A stretch of DNA of 22,605 nucleotides. It comes from a virus. The stretch spans positions 1-22,605 of IMG/VR virus record IMGVR_UViG_3300032291_001367; one strand, given 5' to 3'. The translations under genes and the position numbers were made by a program. The notes beneath the pieces are model-generated. The model was given only the letters and a program-made list of their open reading frames with translations, was not told the origin of the DNA and did no database searches. Positions 8,360 to 14,188 of this stretch are shown here, in pieces. Each line of letters begins with the position of its first letter. Positions within the stretch are counted from its first letter, which is position 1.

Positions 8360-8942
8360 CAGGCGTTGGGGGTGTGGTGGTGATTTCGACGATGTCCGTC
8401 ACGTCAGCGTCGGACACATCCATGAACTTGGCCAGCTTTTCCTTGAGGCGCTTGTCGATCTCGTCCTCGGTCATGTCCGTTTTCTTGACCTCGATCTTGT
8501 CGGTGAACAGCCCCACCTCCGTGACCTTGCCCAGTAGGCCGAGCGCCTTCAAGCGGATGTTGGGGTTGGCGTTGTTGGTCTCCTCGACCAGCTTGGCCAC
8601 CGTGTAACCGCGAAGTTCCTTGGCCTGCTCGATGAACTCCCAGTCGTAGGCCGTCAGCATGCCCGTGATGTGGCGCACAGCCTCTGGCGTCTTGAGCTGG
8701 ACCAGCGCAGCCTTCTGCTCGGTCGTGTCGGTGTTGGTGGTCAGGGCCTGAAACGCTTTGCGCGCGTCCGCCTTCTCCAGTGCATCAATGACTTCGTCGT
8801 CCGGTGGAGCGCCCAGCTCCTGCAACCAACTGGCGGTTGAAACCTGCGCAGCCAAGACTTCTCCCGGCTCAGCGTCGGCCAGTCTCGTCATGATCCCGGG
8901 CGGTGTTGGCTCCGGGTTGAATTGCACCAAGTGTTCAAACAT
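8334..8942 (-). CDS. terS: Putative terminase small subunit
   Basis: A 202-aa protein directly upstream of, and overlapping, the large terminase gene. It has predominantly helical segments (EVIDALEKADARKAFQAL at about 50-67, then an HTH-like EFIEQAKELRGYTVAKLVEE stretch at about 101-120 followed by NIRLKALGLLGKVTEVGLF at about 128-146). The acidic, Thr-rich C-terminus resembles small terminase tails. The HTH-like plus oligomerisation-helix layout fits a DNA-recognition subunit that brings genome ends to the motor. It is the first gene of the minus-strand operon. No strong Shine-Dalgarno precedes ATG 8942. Identity rests mainly on position; no diagnostic motif is present. Confidence 0.62.
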   Translation of the reverse strand: MFEHLVQFNPEPTPPGIMTRLADAEPGEVLAAQVSTASWLQELGAPPDDEVIDALEKADARKAFQALTTNTDTTEQKAALVQLKTPEAVRHITGMLTAYDWEFIEQAKELRGYTVAKLVEETNNANPNIRLKALGLLGKVTEVGLFTDKIEVKKTDMTEDEIDKRLKEKLAKFMDVSDADVTDIVEITTTPPTPDDTSDIDA

Positions 8943-9015
8943 ATTGCGTAGGCCGTGTAACCTCGTTGGGCGTAATGTACACCCATTTTTGGAACGTGTG
9001 GGGCGTGTCTAGTGT

Positions 9016-9044
9016 TTGACAGGGGTTTCTTGGGTTTTTTTAAA
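9016..9044 (+). promoter_or_regulatory. Candidate secondary plus-strand promoter
   Basis: A perfect -35 TTGACA (9016-9021) is followed after 17 nt by TTTAAA (9039-9044). The -10 is a weak match, inside a T7A6 tract. It would add a long leader of about 250 nt before the first early gene. It is much less convincing than the 9241 promoter. Confidence 0.35.
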
Positions 9045-9220
9045 AAATTGGGGTGGGGCGCGTTTTGTGCGCATGGGGGTGGGTAGTTGTGTCTAAGTTT
9101 TTACAAACTGCTGGGAGCGGGTGCCAAACAGTGTTCTTGTAGGTCCGCCCTGTCTGCTGCATAAATGCTTGGTGGGGGGTGGGTGGGGTCTGCGGTACGC
9201 CGTTTGCCCCTTCTGATACG

Positions 9221-9242
9221 TACCAAAATACACCCTTTGGTA
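9221..9242. promoter_or_regulatory. Operator-like inverted repeat over the early promoter
   Basis: TACCAAA (9221-9227) and its exact reverse complement TTTGGTA (9236-9242) are separated by 8 nt, giving centres about 1.5 helical turns apart. The right arm runs into the -10 hexamer, so a bound dimer would block RNA polymerase. A further half-site TTTGGTA occurs at 10198-10204, next to another control region. Confidence 0.55.
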
Positions 9243-9246
9243 TAAT
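9238..9246 (+). promoter_or_regulatory. Extended -10 early promoter
   Basis: TGG followed by a perfect TATAAT (-10 at 9241-9246) forms an extended -10 element. No good -35 is seen 16-18 nt upstream, which such promoters can do without. Transcription would start near 9252, about 54 nt before the first plus-strand gene. Confidence 0.75.
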
Positions 9247-9305
9247 AGAGGTGTCGATTGGGGAATGGTTCTCTGACGACATCAACCAACTAGGAGTTAT
9301 GCAAT

Positions 9306-9731
9306 ATGTCACACACTATCCACACAATCGCTGCTCAGTACTCAGCCTTCCTCAAGGCTGGCACGTCATACGGTGCTGCATTACAGGCCGCTGTACGTGA
9401 GACATCCGTGTCTCACCCTGAGTTGTTAGCCGCACTGGCCAAGGTGCACGCCAAGCACTATGCGTGCAATACGTCATGGAGTGCACAGGGTACAGCCGTG
9501 TTCCACACTGGCCCCGAGTCAACACGTGAGACGCGCCACGTTGCTGCCCAGAAGTCTTGGAGTCGTAACGTCGGGGTGCACTTCAGCACTGGTGAGACAC
9601 CCCGGTCTCACCAACCCGTTGCCGTGAAGCGTGCCAAGGTCAACGCCATCGTTGACGTGTGCGCTGGTTTGACCAAGGCCGAAGTCGTGGCTTTGCTGGC
9701 CGCTGTGCGCGAGACTATCAAGTTCGAGTGA
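9306..9731 (+). CDS. First early protein, unknown function
   Basis: A 141-aa protein, first gene after the early promoter, with AGGAGTT about 8 nt before the ATG. It starts MSHTIHTIAAQYSAFLKAG and is basic in the middle. It has helical ends: residues 8-50, and a C-terminal NAIVDVCAGLTKAEVVALLA. No catalytic motif is recognised. The gene contains two complete GTGAGAC palindromes (9397-9416 and 9591-9612) and one half-site (9526-9532), translated in frame as RETSVSH, GETPRSH and RETRH. Such density suggests autoregulation or RNA control in the first operon gene. It could be an early host-takeover protein, which is inference from position only. Confidence 0.68.
   Translation: MSHTIHTIAAQYSAFLKAGTSYGAALQAAVRETSVSHPELLAALAKVHAKHYACNTSWSAQGTAVFHTGPESTRETRHVAAQKSWSRNVGVHFSTGETPRSHQPVAVKRAKVNAIVDVCAGLTKAEVVALLAAVRETIKFE
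9397..9416. repeat. GTGAGAC palindrome copy 1 (inside coding sequence)
   Basis: GTGAGAC, 6-nt spacer, GTCTCAC. The stem extends to 8 bp (GTGAGACA/TGTCTCAC) with a TCCG loop. It lies in frame in the first early gene and encodes RETSVSH. Confidence 0.85.
9591..9612. repeat. GTGAGAC palindrome copy 2 (inside coding sequence)
   Basis: GGTGAGAC and GTCTCACC flank a 6-nt spacer, extendable to 9 bp with one flanking T/A pair. It is also in the first early gene. A lone GTGAGAC half-site lies between copies 1 and 2 at 9526-9532. Confidence 0.85.
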
Positions 9732-9801
9732 GTTTCCCTGCAACGGCGTCAGCATGGTGCTGGCCCGTTGTTCCTTTCCATGTCAACCCGGAGTTTCAAC
9801 C

Positions 9802-9957
9802 ATGTTCACCATCATCGCCCGTGACTGCGGCATCGACCGCACATACCCCTGCAACACCCACGCAGAGGCCGAGTTCCTGTTCAAAGCCCTGAGCACCATC
9901 GCCCGCTGCGTCGAGTGGTGGAAAGGCGCAACCCTCGTTCAAACCCACACCATCTAA
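9802..9957 (+). CDS. Small early protein, unknown
   Basis: A 51-aa protein (starts MFTIIARDCGIDRTYPC). The ATG at 9802 follows CGGAG at good spacing; an upstream in-frame start at 9754 has no such support. It has two Cys in the first 17 residues and a Trp-Trp pair near the end, but no recognised domain. It lies between the first early gene and the 63-aa gene at 9968 in the same transcript. Confidence 0.6.
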   Translation: MFTIIARDCGIDRTYPCNTHAEAEFLFKALSTIARCVEWWKGATLVQTHTI

Positions 9958-9967
9958 GGAGCACACC

Positions 9968-10159
9968 ATGAGCAACCGTAACCGCTACACCATCAGCATC
10001 CGTGAGACTGAGCGCACCAAGCTGCGCGCGCTGCGTGAGGACTTCGTGCGCCTCGCCACTGACAAGGCCTACAAGCGCAAGGTCATCGAAGAGGCTCGCG
10101 CCCGTGACGCTGCATGGGACACCTACAAGGCAGGCACACGCCAGCTCCGCTTCAAGTGA
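9968..10159 (+). CDS. Small basic helical protein, unknown
   Basis: A 63-aa, Arg/Lys-rich and mostly helical protein (KLRALREDFVRLATDKAYKRKVIEEARARD) with net positive charge, consistent with nucleic-acid binding or inhibition of a host enzyme. AAGGAG precedes the ATG at ideal distance. It contains a GTGAGAC half-site at 10002-10008, encoding RET. It is the last gene before the strong palindromic hairpin at 10171 and may end the first transcriptional unit. No family recognised. Confidence 0.62.
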   Translation: MSNRNRYTISIRETERTKLRALREDFVRLATDKAYKRKVIEEARARDAAWDTYKAGTRQLRFK

Positions 10160-10170
10160 AGCGATCCACC

Positions 10171-10195
10171 CCCGTGAGACACCGTGTCTCACGGG
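10171..10195. repeat. GTGAGAC palindrome copy 3, strongest hairpin
   Basis: An 11-bp perfect stem (CCCGTGAGACA / TGTCTCACGGG) with a 3-nt CCG loop, followed by TCTTT. It starts 12 nt after the stop of the preceding gene. As RNA it would be very stable and could act as a weak intrinsic terminator, although the U-tract is poor. Confidence 0.85.
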
Positions 10196-10554
10196 TCTTT
10201 GGTAACACGTTGTGGAGAAACTATGCAAATTTTGCATGTCCACTGTTTACAACGCCGTGGACAACACGTGGGCGTCCTGTAACCCGCATGGATACTAGCG
10301 TCCCACACCCACTGTCCAGAACACTACTATATATAAATAGAGATTTAGAGATATATGTATATATGTGCGTGCAAGTGGACAGAACTTATCCCGTGGCTTT
10401 GTCCAGCTTTGCTCTTTCGGGATTTGATAGTCATGTGGGTCAGCACCCCCCGCAACCCGCATAAACAAAGGCTTTCCGCTGTCCCATTCGGGTGTCCACT
10501 TGCTTATAAGAGGTGGACAATGTACACTTCGTTACATCATCATTGGAGCAAACC
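10196..10554. other. Non-coding control region with TGTCCA iterons and AT-rich core
   Basis: No convincing gene spans this 359-bp gap. It holds eight copies of a TGTCCA(C)/(G)TGGACA-type motif in both orientations: 10237-10243, 10257-10263, 10313-10318, 10375-10381, 10400-10405, 10480-10486 (one mismatch), 10493-10499 and 10513-10519. It also has a perfect ATGCAAA-T-TTTGCAT palindrome (10223-10237) and an AT-rich segment at about 10325-10366. A motif pair in inverted orientation flanks that segment. Repeated sites beside an easily melted tract are the architecture of iteron-type replication origins. A dense regulator-binding region is the alternative. Confidence 0.6.
10493..10519. promoter_or_regulatory. 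Operator/promoter-like palindrome upstream of the zinc-ribbon gene
   Basis: TGTCCAC (10493-10499) and GTGGACA (10513-10519) enclose the self-complementary CTTATAAG (10503-10510). TGC-TTATAA could serve as an extended -10. The gene start is 36 nt after the palindrome, so bound protein could control it. Confidence 0.45.
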
Positions 10555-11424
10555 ATGGAAAACTGTTATCTTTCACCTGCACCGGGCACGCATGCCGCCA
10601 TGTGTGCGACCTGCAAAAACATCAAACCACTGGCTGAGTTCAAGCGAGACCTATCCCGAGCACAGGCCAGAGCGCGGGGTTATTCAGGCAACGCCCCTGT
10701 GGAAATCGAGTCATCCATGTGCAAGGCATGCCAACCCCGCGCCAAAGGTTTGAGCGAACTCACGACCAAAGAAATCCACAACCGCGTCAACAGCGGGGAT
10801 TTGTACGCCCGCATCGCCAACGCTGAGCTGGAGAAACGCAAGATCAAGGCAACGATCAACAGGCAGATGGCCACCAGCGCCGTGTGGCGTACGGCCAAGA
10901 CTGCGCCGTGGACCGAAGTCATGGCGGGAATACGCAAGGAGCTGGCATCCACGCAGCAGCAAGAGAAGCACGTCAAGAACGCTTGGCCTGACCTCGACCT
11001 TACATTCTTTTTGGAATACAAGCTGGTGCTCACCCAGACACGGGAGCGCATCAAGTTCATGTGGCAGGGCAAAGGCTTGCCGCCCCAGCACATGCAGTGG
11101 GAGAACTACATTGAGTGGGAAGAGCGCCTGCGCATCAAGCGTTTGTGGGAGACCCTGCCGCCCGAGTACCGCAAACGAACTCGACTGCCCAGCTTGGCCA
11201 CGCACGTGCCCTCACCAGACGAACGTGTGCCGCCCAAGGTGTCCTCACTGGCCAAGGACGGTAGCCCCAAGGCACGGCTTGAGCGAATCAAAGCGCGGCG
11301 CGAGGCGGGCTTGCCCATGCCCCCACCATGGCCCGAGATCAAACAGCCGGTCAAACCACCGGAGGTTTTCGTGCCTGCACCAACCACCACGGACTGGTCC
11401 GCCATACCGTGGGAGGACATGTGA
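10555..11424 (+). CDS. Zinc-ribbon protein, unknown; candidate DNA-binding factor
   Basis: A 289-aa protein. The ATG at 10555 is chosen because TGGAG precedes it; a GTG at 10513 is in frame but lies inside the palindrome. Near the N-terminus it has two CXXC knuckles (C17-C20 and C56-C59) separated by a basic linker, a zinc-ribbon or treble-clef layout. Residues 65-230 are charged and helical with many Trp. The C-terminal 60 residues are Pro/Lys-rich and end WSAIPWEDM. It sits directly beside the iteron-like region, as initiators and autoregulators often do. The family is not recognised; a replication or transcription role is inferred from context only. Confidence 0.66.
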   Translation: MENCYLSPAPGTHAAMCATCKNIKPLAEFKRDLSRAQARARGYSGNAPVEIESSMCKACQPRAKGLSELTTKEIHNRVNSGDLYARIANAELEKRKIKATINRQMATSAVWRTAKTAPWTEVMAGIRKELASTQQQEKHVKNAWPDLDLTFFLEYKLVLTQTRERIKFMWQGKGLPPQHMQWENYIEWEERLRIKRLWETLPPEYRKRTRLPSLATHVPSPDERVPPKVSSLAKDGSPKARLERIKARREAGLPMPPPWPEIKQPVKPPEVFVPAPTTTDWSAIPWEDM

Positions 11425-11464
11425 TCCTTCCCCAAGGGAACGGTCATCAACCTTTCTTGAACCC

Positions 11465-11483
11465 GTGAGACGCAATGTCTCAC
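11465..11483. repeat. GTGAGAC palindrome copy 4
   Basis: GTGAGAC, GCAAT spacer, GTCTCAC, in the gap after the zinc-ribbon gene. A 12-nt sequence CAACCTTTCTTG just before it (11448-11459) recurs exactly just after copy 7 (15655-15666). Confidence 0.85.
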
Positions 11484-11490
11484 AAACCGC

Positions 11491-11509
11491 TGCCAGTCGG
11501 CCACTGGCA
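11491..11509. repeat. Inverted repeat TGCCAGT/ACTGGCA
   Basis: A perfect 7-bp stem with a 5-nt CGGCC loop, 7 nt downstream of palindrome copy 4. The tandem pair of hairpins fills the leader of the next gene and could affect its translation or mRNA ends. Confidence 0.6.
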
Positions 11510-11532
11510 AACAACTTATGGAGAACGCAATC

Positions 11533-11970
11533 ATGAACCTCAACGACATGCCCATCACAATGGACGAACCCCGACAGCCAACCCACGCTGTGCACCACAC
11601 GCTCATCGACGCGCTGCTCAACCAGTTCACCATGCACATCGACATGCTGGTGGAGACCAAGTTCCACGCCATGCTGGCCAACCGCAACGCGCTCAAGCTC
11701 ATGGACGAGGAGCTGCACAAACGCATCGAGACCATGATCGAGAACCGCATGCTCGACCACGAGGGCAGCAGCGATCACTTGGACGAAGCAAACGTGGAGC
11801 AGCTCGCCGCTGACACCGCACGTGAGACGCTGGCCGAGTACGCCCGCAAGCAAGAGGGCTGGGTCACAGAAAACCAAGTCAAGGACGTCATCACCCAGCA
11901 CGTGGACGAAGAGCTCGACGGCATTGACTGGGAAGAGAAGGTCAAAGATGTTCTGCGTGAGATGTTGTGA
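11533..11970 (+). CDS. Acidic helical protein, unknown
   Basis: A 145-aa protein. The ATG at 11533 is preferred because GGAG lies 9 nt upstream; the earlier ATG at 11518 contains that site and lacks one of its own. The sequence is highly acidic and helical throughout (for example LMDEELHKRIETMIENRMLD, then ITQHVDEELDGIDWEEKVKDVL), with many Met residues and no Cys. It contains a GTGAGAC half-site at 11822-11828. It is followed after 10 nt by a 50-aa helical gene, probably co-translated. It might be a DNA-mimic or assembly factor, but no family is recognised. Confidence 0.66.
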   Translation: MNLNDMPITMDEPRQPTHAVHHTLIDALLNQFTMHIDMLVETKFHAMLANRNALKLMDEELHKRIETMIENRMLDHEGSSDHLDEANVEQLAADTARETLAEYARKQEGWVTENQVKDVITQHVDEELDGIDWEEKVKDVLREML

Positions 11971-11980
11971 GGAGATGGCC

Positions 11981-12133
11981 ATGCACGAACTTGACAAGGC
12001 CATCGACGCCCTCGAAAAACTCATGCGCCATGCGTGGGACATGCTGTCGGAGAAAGATCAGGCGCTGCTCGCACATGCGTATGCCTTCGCGCTGATCCGG
12101 CGCATAGCTGACAAAGGAATGGAGAGATCATGA
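11981..12133 (+). CDS. Small helical protein, unknown
   Basis: A 50-aa protein (MHELDKAIDALEKLMRHAWD and on). AGGAG at 11970-11974 is 6 nt from ATG 11981, while the nearby ATG at 11975 is too close to it. It is amphipathic and helical with no membrane segment. Its stop overlaps the next ATG (ATGA at 12130), linking it to the small membrane protein that follows. Confidence 0.55.
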   Translation: MHELDKAIDALEKLMRHAWDMLSEKDQALLAHAYAFALIRRIADKGMERS

Positions 12134-12267
12134 AACGATACACCGGGCCAGCAAAACCCATCCCCACCCACGTGAGACAACCTGTCTCACGCTACATCCC
12201 GTGCGCCATCTACGTGGCGTGCATTGTCGTCCTCTTGTTGGACATTTTTTACTGGAGAGCATCATGA
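12130..12267 (+). CDS. Small single-pass membrane protein
   Basis: A 45-aa protein. It has a basic N-terminus (MKRYTGPAKPIPTHVRQ, about residues 1-17) and one hydrophobic segment at about residues 24-40 (CAIYVACIVVLLLDIF). ATGA overlaps link both ends to its neighbours, and GGAG precedes the start. The complete GTGAGAC palindrome copy 5 lies inside it and encodes VRQPVS, a reading frame different from the one used in the first early gene. It could be a phage inner-membrane factor (superinfection, lysis or host modulation); nothing more specific is supported. Confidence 0.55.
   Translation: MKRYTGPAKPIPTHVRQPVSRYIPCAIYVACIVVLLLDIFYWRAS
12172..12190. repeat. GTGAGAC palindrome copy 5
   Basis: GTGAGAC, AACCT spacer, GTCTCAC. 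It lies inside the 45-aa membrane-protein gene, about 75 nt before the next start codon. Confidence 0.85.
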
Positions 12268-12596
12268 AAACATCTGAAGTATTGCGCCGTGCCAAGCGAC
12301 ACTTGGCCAAGGACTTTGAAGAAACGCGCAACGGCTGCGGCAAAGAGAAATTTATCTGTATCGCCATCTCTACGTCGCAGAAGAAAACAAACATGTCTAC
12401 CGAAGATGCGGCGCGCTGCGAACACATGGTGTCCTCACGCCTCGGGTTCGAGTACACGCTTGAGGGCTGGCTCGTTGTCCAAGGGTGCCTACCCGTCGAC
12501 TTCTGGACTGACTACGCCTTGCAGAATCGCATCCAAGCGCACCGCCATGCGTGGATCGACAGCATGATCACAGAGTTTGAAGCACAAGGAGACTGA
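12264..12596 (+). CDS. Phage accessory protein, unknown
   Basis: A 110-aa protein. The ATG at 12264 overlaps the previous stop (ATGA) and follows TGGAG. It opens MKTSEVLRRAKRHLAKDFEE, has a central FICIAIS strand, and ends with a helical block containing IQAHRHAWIDSMITEFE. This layout recalls small accessory proteins common in phage early regions with a final QxxRxxWL-type helix, but I cannot name the family. Its first 15 nt are identical to those of the following NinX-like gene, so the two starts share a sequence although the proteins otherwise differ. Confidence 0.65.
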   Translation: MKTSEVLRRAKRHLAKDFEETRNGCGKEKFICIAISTSQKKTNMSTEDAARCEHMVSSRLGFEYTLEGWLVVQGCLPVDFWTDYALQNRIQAHRHAWIDSMITEFEAQGD

Positions 12597-12597
12597 C

Positions 12598-12960
12598 ATG
12601 AAAACATCTGAACTGACCCGCAAAGCCCTTGATTGGGCGGTGGCGAAGTGCGAGGGTAGAGGCTTTGTCTTTGGCGAGACTGACTATACAGACGGTCACA
12701 CCTATCAACGGGGCACGGCACAAGCAACTGGCCCACACTACTCAACCGACTGGGTACAAGGTGGGCCGATCATTGATCGGGAGGGTATTAGCACTGTGCA
12801 ACAAGGAGACGCCTCTGAGTGGGTTGCATCGGTTTACAACTACAACGAGGGGGACTGGCACTTGCACACCACAGGCCCCACACCCCTGATCGCCGCTATG
12901 CGGTGCTACGTTGCATCCAAGCTGGGTGACGACATCAACATTCCCGAGGAGTTGTTATGA
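12598..12960 (+). CDS. ninX: NinX-like protein (DUF2591)
   Basis: A 120-aa protein starting MKTSELTRKALDWAVAKCEG with the AAGGAG site just upstream. It matches the NinX/DUF2591 pattern recalled from lambdoid and other phages: the KTSELTxxALDWAVAKxEG opening, a central HYSTDW-x-QGGPIIDREGI motif (about residues 51-67), and a C-terminal GPTPLIAAMRCYVASKLGD (about 95-113). Members have no established biochemical role; they lie in nin-type or early accessory regions. Its stop forms an ATGA overlap with the next gene, so it belongs to a coupled run of small early genes. Confidence 0.88.
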   Translation: MKTSELTRKALDWAVAKCEGRGFVFGETDYTDGHTYQRGTAQATGPHYSTDWVQGGPIIDREGISTVQQGDASEWVASVYNYNEGDWHLHTTGPTPLIAAMRCYVASKLGDDINIPEELL

Positions 12961-13229
12961 GATTCAAGATCAGATTCGGCAACGCTGAGCTGTTGCTCAC
13001 AGCGGAGCAACTCGACGCCATGATCGCGCTTGCTGAGAAGGCAGAGACCGTCGAGGAGACGTACGTGGGCAAGCAGACCGGGTACACAGGCCACGATAAC
13101 AACTACGAGTACCGCTTCGCGCTGTTCGATACGCAGCGCAGCGCCGCAGTGCAGGTCATGTCAACACAGGAGCTGGCCAAGTGGCACACACTCAACGCAT
13201 ACCGTCAACAAAAGGAGAATGAGCAATGA
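12957..13229 (+). CDS. Small early protein, unknown
   Basis: A 90-aa protein coupled to the NinX-like gene by an ATGA overlap, with GAGGAG 6 nt before the ATG. It begins with a beta strand (MRFKIRFGNAELLLTAEQ), then a charged helix. A Tyr/Gly/Asn-rich middle follows (YTGHDNNYEYRF, about residues 43-54), and the tail is basic. It ends QQKENEQ because the last codons include the ribosome binding site of the next gene. No family recognised. Confidence 0.65.
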   Translation: MRFKIRFGNAELLLTAEQLDAMIALAEKAETVEETYVGKQTGYTGHDNNYEYRFALFDTQRSAAVQVMSTQELAKWHTLNAYRQQKENEQ

Positions 13230-13459
13230 ACCACAAAGACAATCGCGGACATTTTGTCCGCAACTTCGCGGGTGACCGCACAACAAAAGAGGAAGCAATG
13301 AAAAGCTACACAGTACACATCCAAGCAATCGAGTTCTACACCATCGAGGTGCAGGCCAAAGACAAGGAGGATGCCGAGGAAAAAGCATGGCGCTTGTTCC
13401 CACACCACAGCGCCAACTACGGCGAGAACAACGTGACTGAAATTGAGGAGCAACCATGA
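13226..13459 (+). CDS. DpnD/PcfM-like small protein (start ambiguous)
   Basis: From ATG 13226 (ATGA overlap, AAAGGAG 8 nt upstream) it is 77 aa; from ATG 13298 (AGAGG upstream) it is 53 aa. The conserved part begins at the internal start: MKSYTVHIQAIEFYTIEV followed by the helix QAKDKEDAEEKAWRLF. This beta-hairpin plus helix layout, with the pattern V-A-x-x-x-E-A-E-x-A, resembles the DpnD/PcfM family, whose function is unknown. The 24-residue extension (MNHKDNRGHFVRNFAGD) is encoded by a hairpin region (13245-13261) and may be leader RNA rather than protein. It ends EIEEQP through overlap with the next gene's ribosome binding site. Confidence 0.6.
   Translation: MNHKDNRGHFVRNFAGDRTTKEEAMKSYTVHIQAIEFYTIEVQAKDKEDAEEKAWRLFPHHSANYGENNVTEIEEQP
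13245..13261. repeat. GCGGACA/TGTCCGC hairpin
   Basis: A perfect 7-bp stem with a 3-nt TTT loop between two possible start codons of the DpnD-like gene. Its GGACA/TGTCC core is shared with the hairpin at 15663-15685 and with the iterons at 10237-10519. Confidence 0.7.
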
Positions 13460-14142
13460 CTGAAGAAACCGAAACAGAACAGACCGAGTTCAGCTATCAA
13501 GAACTCAGCGCAAGGGCGCAGGAGAAAGCGCGGCAGTGGTTCAGCGAATCGCTGGATCACGAGTGGTGGGACGGTGTGTACGAGAACGCCAAAGCAGACG
13601 GGCCTGAGCGCGGCTTCGATATTGACGACATACGCTTCTCAGGCTTCTGGTCCCAAGGTGATGGCGCATCGTGGACAGGGGGCGTGCGCATCAAAGAGTT
13701 CCTTGACTACCACCTCAAGGAAGACAACCCCGACTATGGCCGCTACTTCATACTGCAAGCGCTGATTGCAGAGAACAATGACTGGGTCGAGCGCTACACC
13801 AACGTCAACCGCAGCGGCTTCCACTACGTGCACGACAACATGATGCGCCTTGAGAGCATCAGCTATAGCAACCTCGACAGCCTCGACGAGAACGATGAAG
13901 AGCGCTTGCAAGAGGAAGGCCCGCTGCAACGTGCGAACATCTACCAACTGTACAAGGGCGCAGACATCGACCACCTGATCGACGACCTTGAGACGTGGAT
14001 ACTCGAAGAGGCACAGGCCTACGCACGGCAGATATACAAAGACCTTGAGTCCGAGCACGAGCACCTCACCAGTGAGGAGTCACTGATCGAAGCCGCTGAG
14101 GCCAACGGCTGGATGTTCGACGAGGATGGCAGTTTGATTTAA
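13456..14142 (+). CDS. Acidic phage protein with FSYQELS...WW...FSGFWSQGDG signature
   Basis: A 228-aa, strongly acidic protein. The N-terminus (about 12-45) carries the pattern FSYQELSARAQEKARQWF then DHEWWDGVYENAK. About residues 54-78 contain DIDDIRFSGFWSQGDGASWTG. The same layout, recalled from many phage and mobile-element proteins of unknown role, is why I regard it as a conserved family. The C-terminal half is helical, acidic and Tyr-rich, ending with EANGWMFDEDGSLI. It overlaps the preceding stop by ATGA. DNA mimicry or an anti-host role would fit the charge but is not shown. Palindrome copy 6 starts 7 nt after its stop. Confidence 0.72.
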   Translation: MTEETETEQTEFSYQELSARAQEKARQWFSESLDHEWWDGVYENAKADGPERGFDIDDIRFSGFWSQGDGASWTGGVRIKEFLDYHLKEDNPDYGRYFILQALIAENNDWVERYTNVNRSGFHYVHDNMMRLESISYSNLDSLDENDEERLQEEGPLQRANIYQLYKGADIDHLIDDLETWILEEAQAYARQIYKDLESEHEHLTSEESLIEAAEANGWMFDEDGSLI

Positions 14143-14148
14143 CCAACC

Positions 14149-14167
14149 GTGAGACATGTCGTCTCAC
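14149..14167. repeat. GTGAGAC palindrome copy 6
   Basis: GTGAGAC, ATGTC spacer, GTCTCAC, sited exactly in the short gap between two genes, 7 nt after a stop and 22 nt before the next ATG. Confidence 0.88.
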
Positions 14168-14188
14168 ACAACACTAGGAGAAGCAACC

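Larger units (their letters stand above)
8943..9305. promoter_or_regulatory. Divergent control region between head and early operons
   Basis: This 363-bp gap contains no convincing gene. It holds G-rich tracts on the plus strand (9050-9058, 9075-9083, 9171-9188), a T7A6 tract at 9035-9047, a candidate plus-strand promoter at 9016-9044, and the main early promoter with its operator-like inverted repeat at 9221-9246. A convincing minus-strand promoter for the head operon was not found by eye; it may need a phage-encoded activator or sigma factor. Confidence 0.7.

Noticed and set aside
9040-9312. Minus-strand 90-aa frame in the divergent control region
   Set aside because: It runs across the early promoter and G tracts, has no ribosome binding site, and its Pro/Thr-rich product is composition-driven.
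10171-10200. Strict intrinsic terminator call for palindrome copy 3
   Set aside because: The stem is strong but the T-tract is interrupted (TCTTT), and the stem sequence recurs elsewhere without any T-tract, so termination is not its obvious main role.
11822-11980. Longer version of the 50-aa gene starting at 11822
   Set aside because: It overlaps the acidic gene by about 150 nt in another frame and gives an Arg/Ser/Pro-rich shadow; ATG 11981 has the ribosome binding site.
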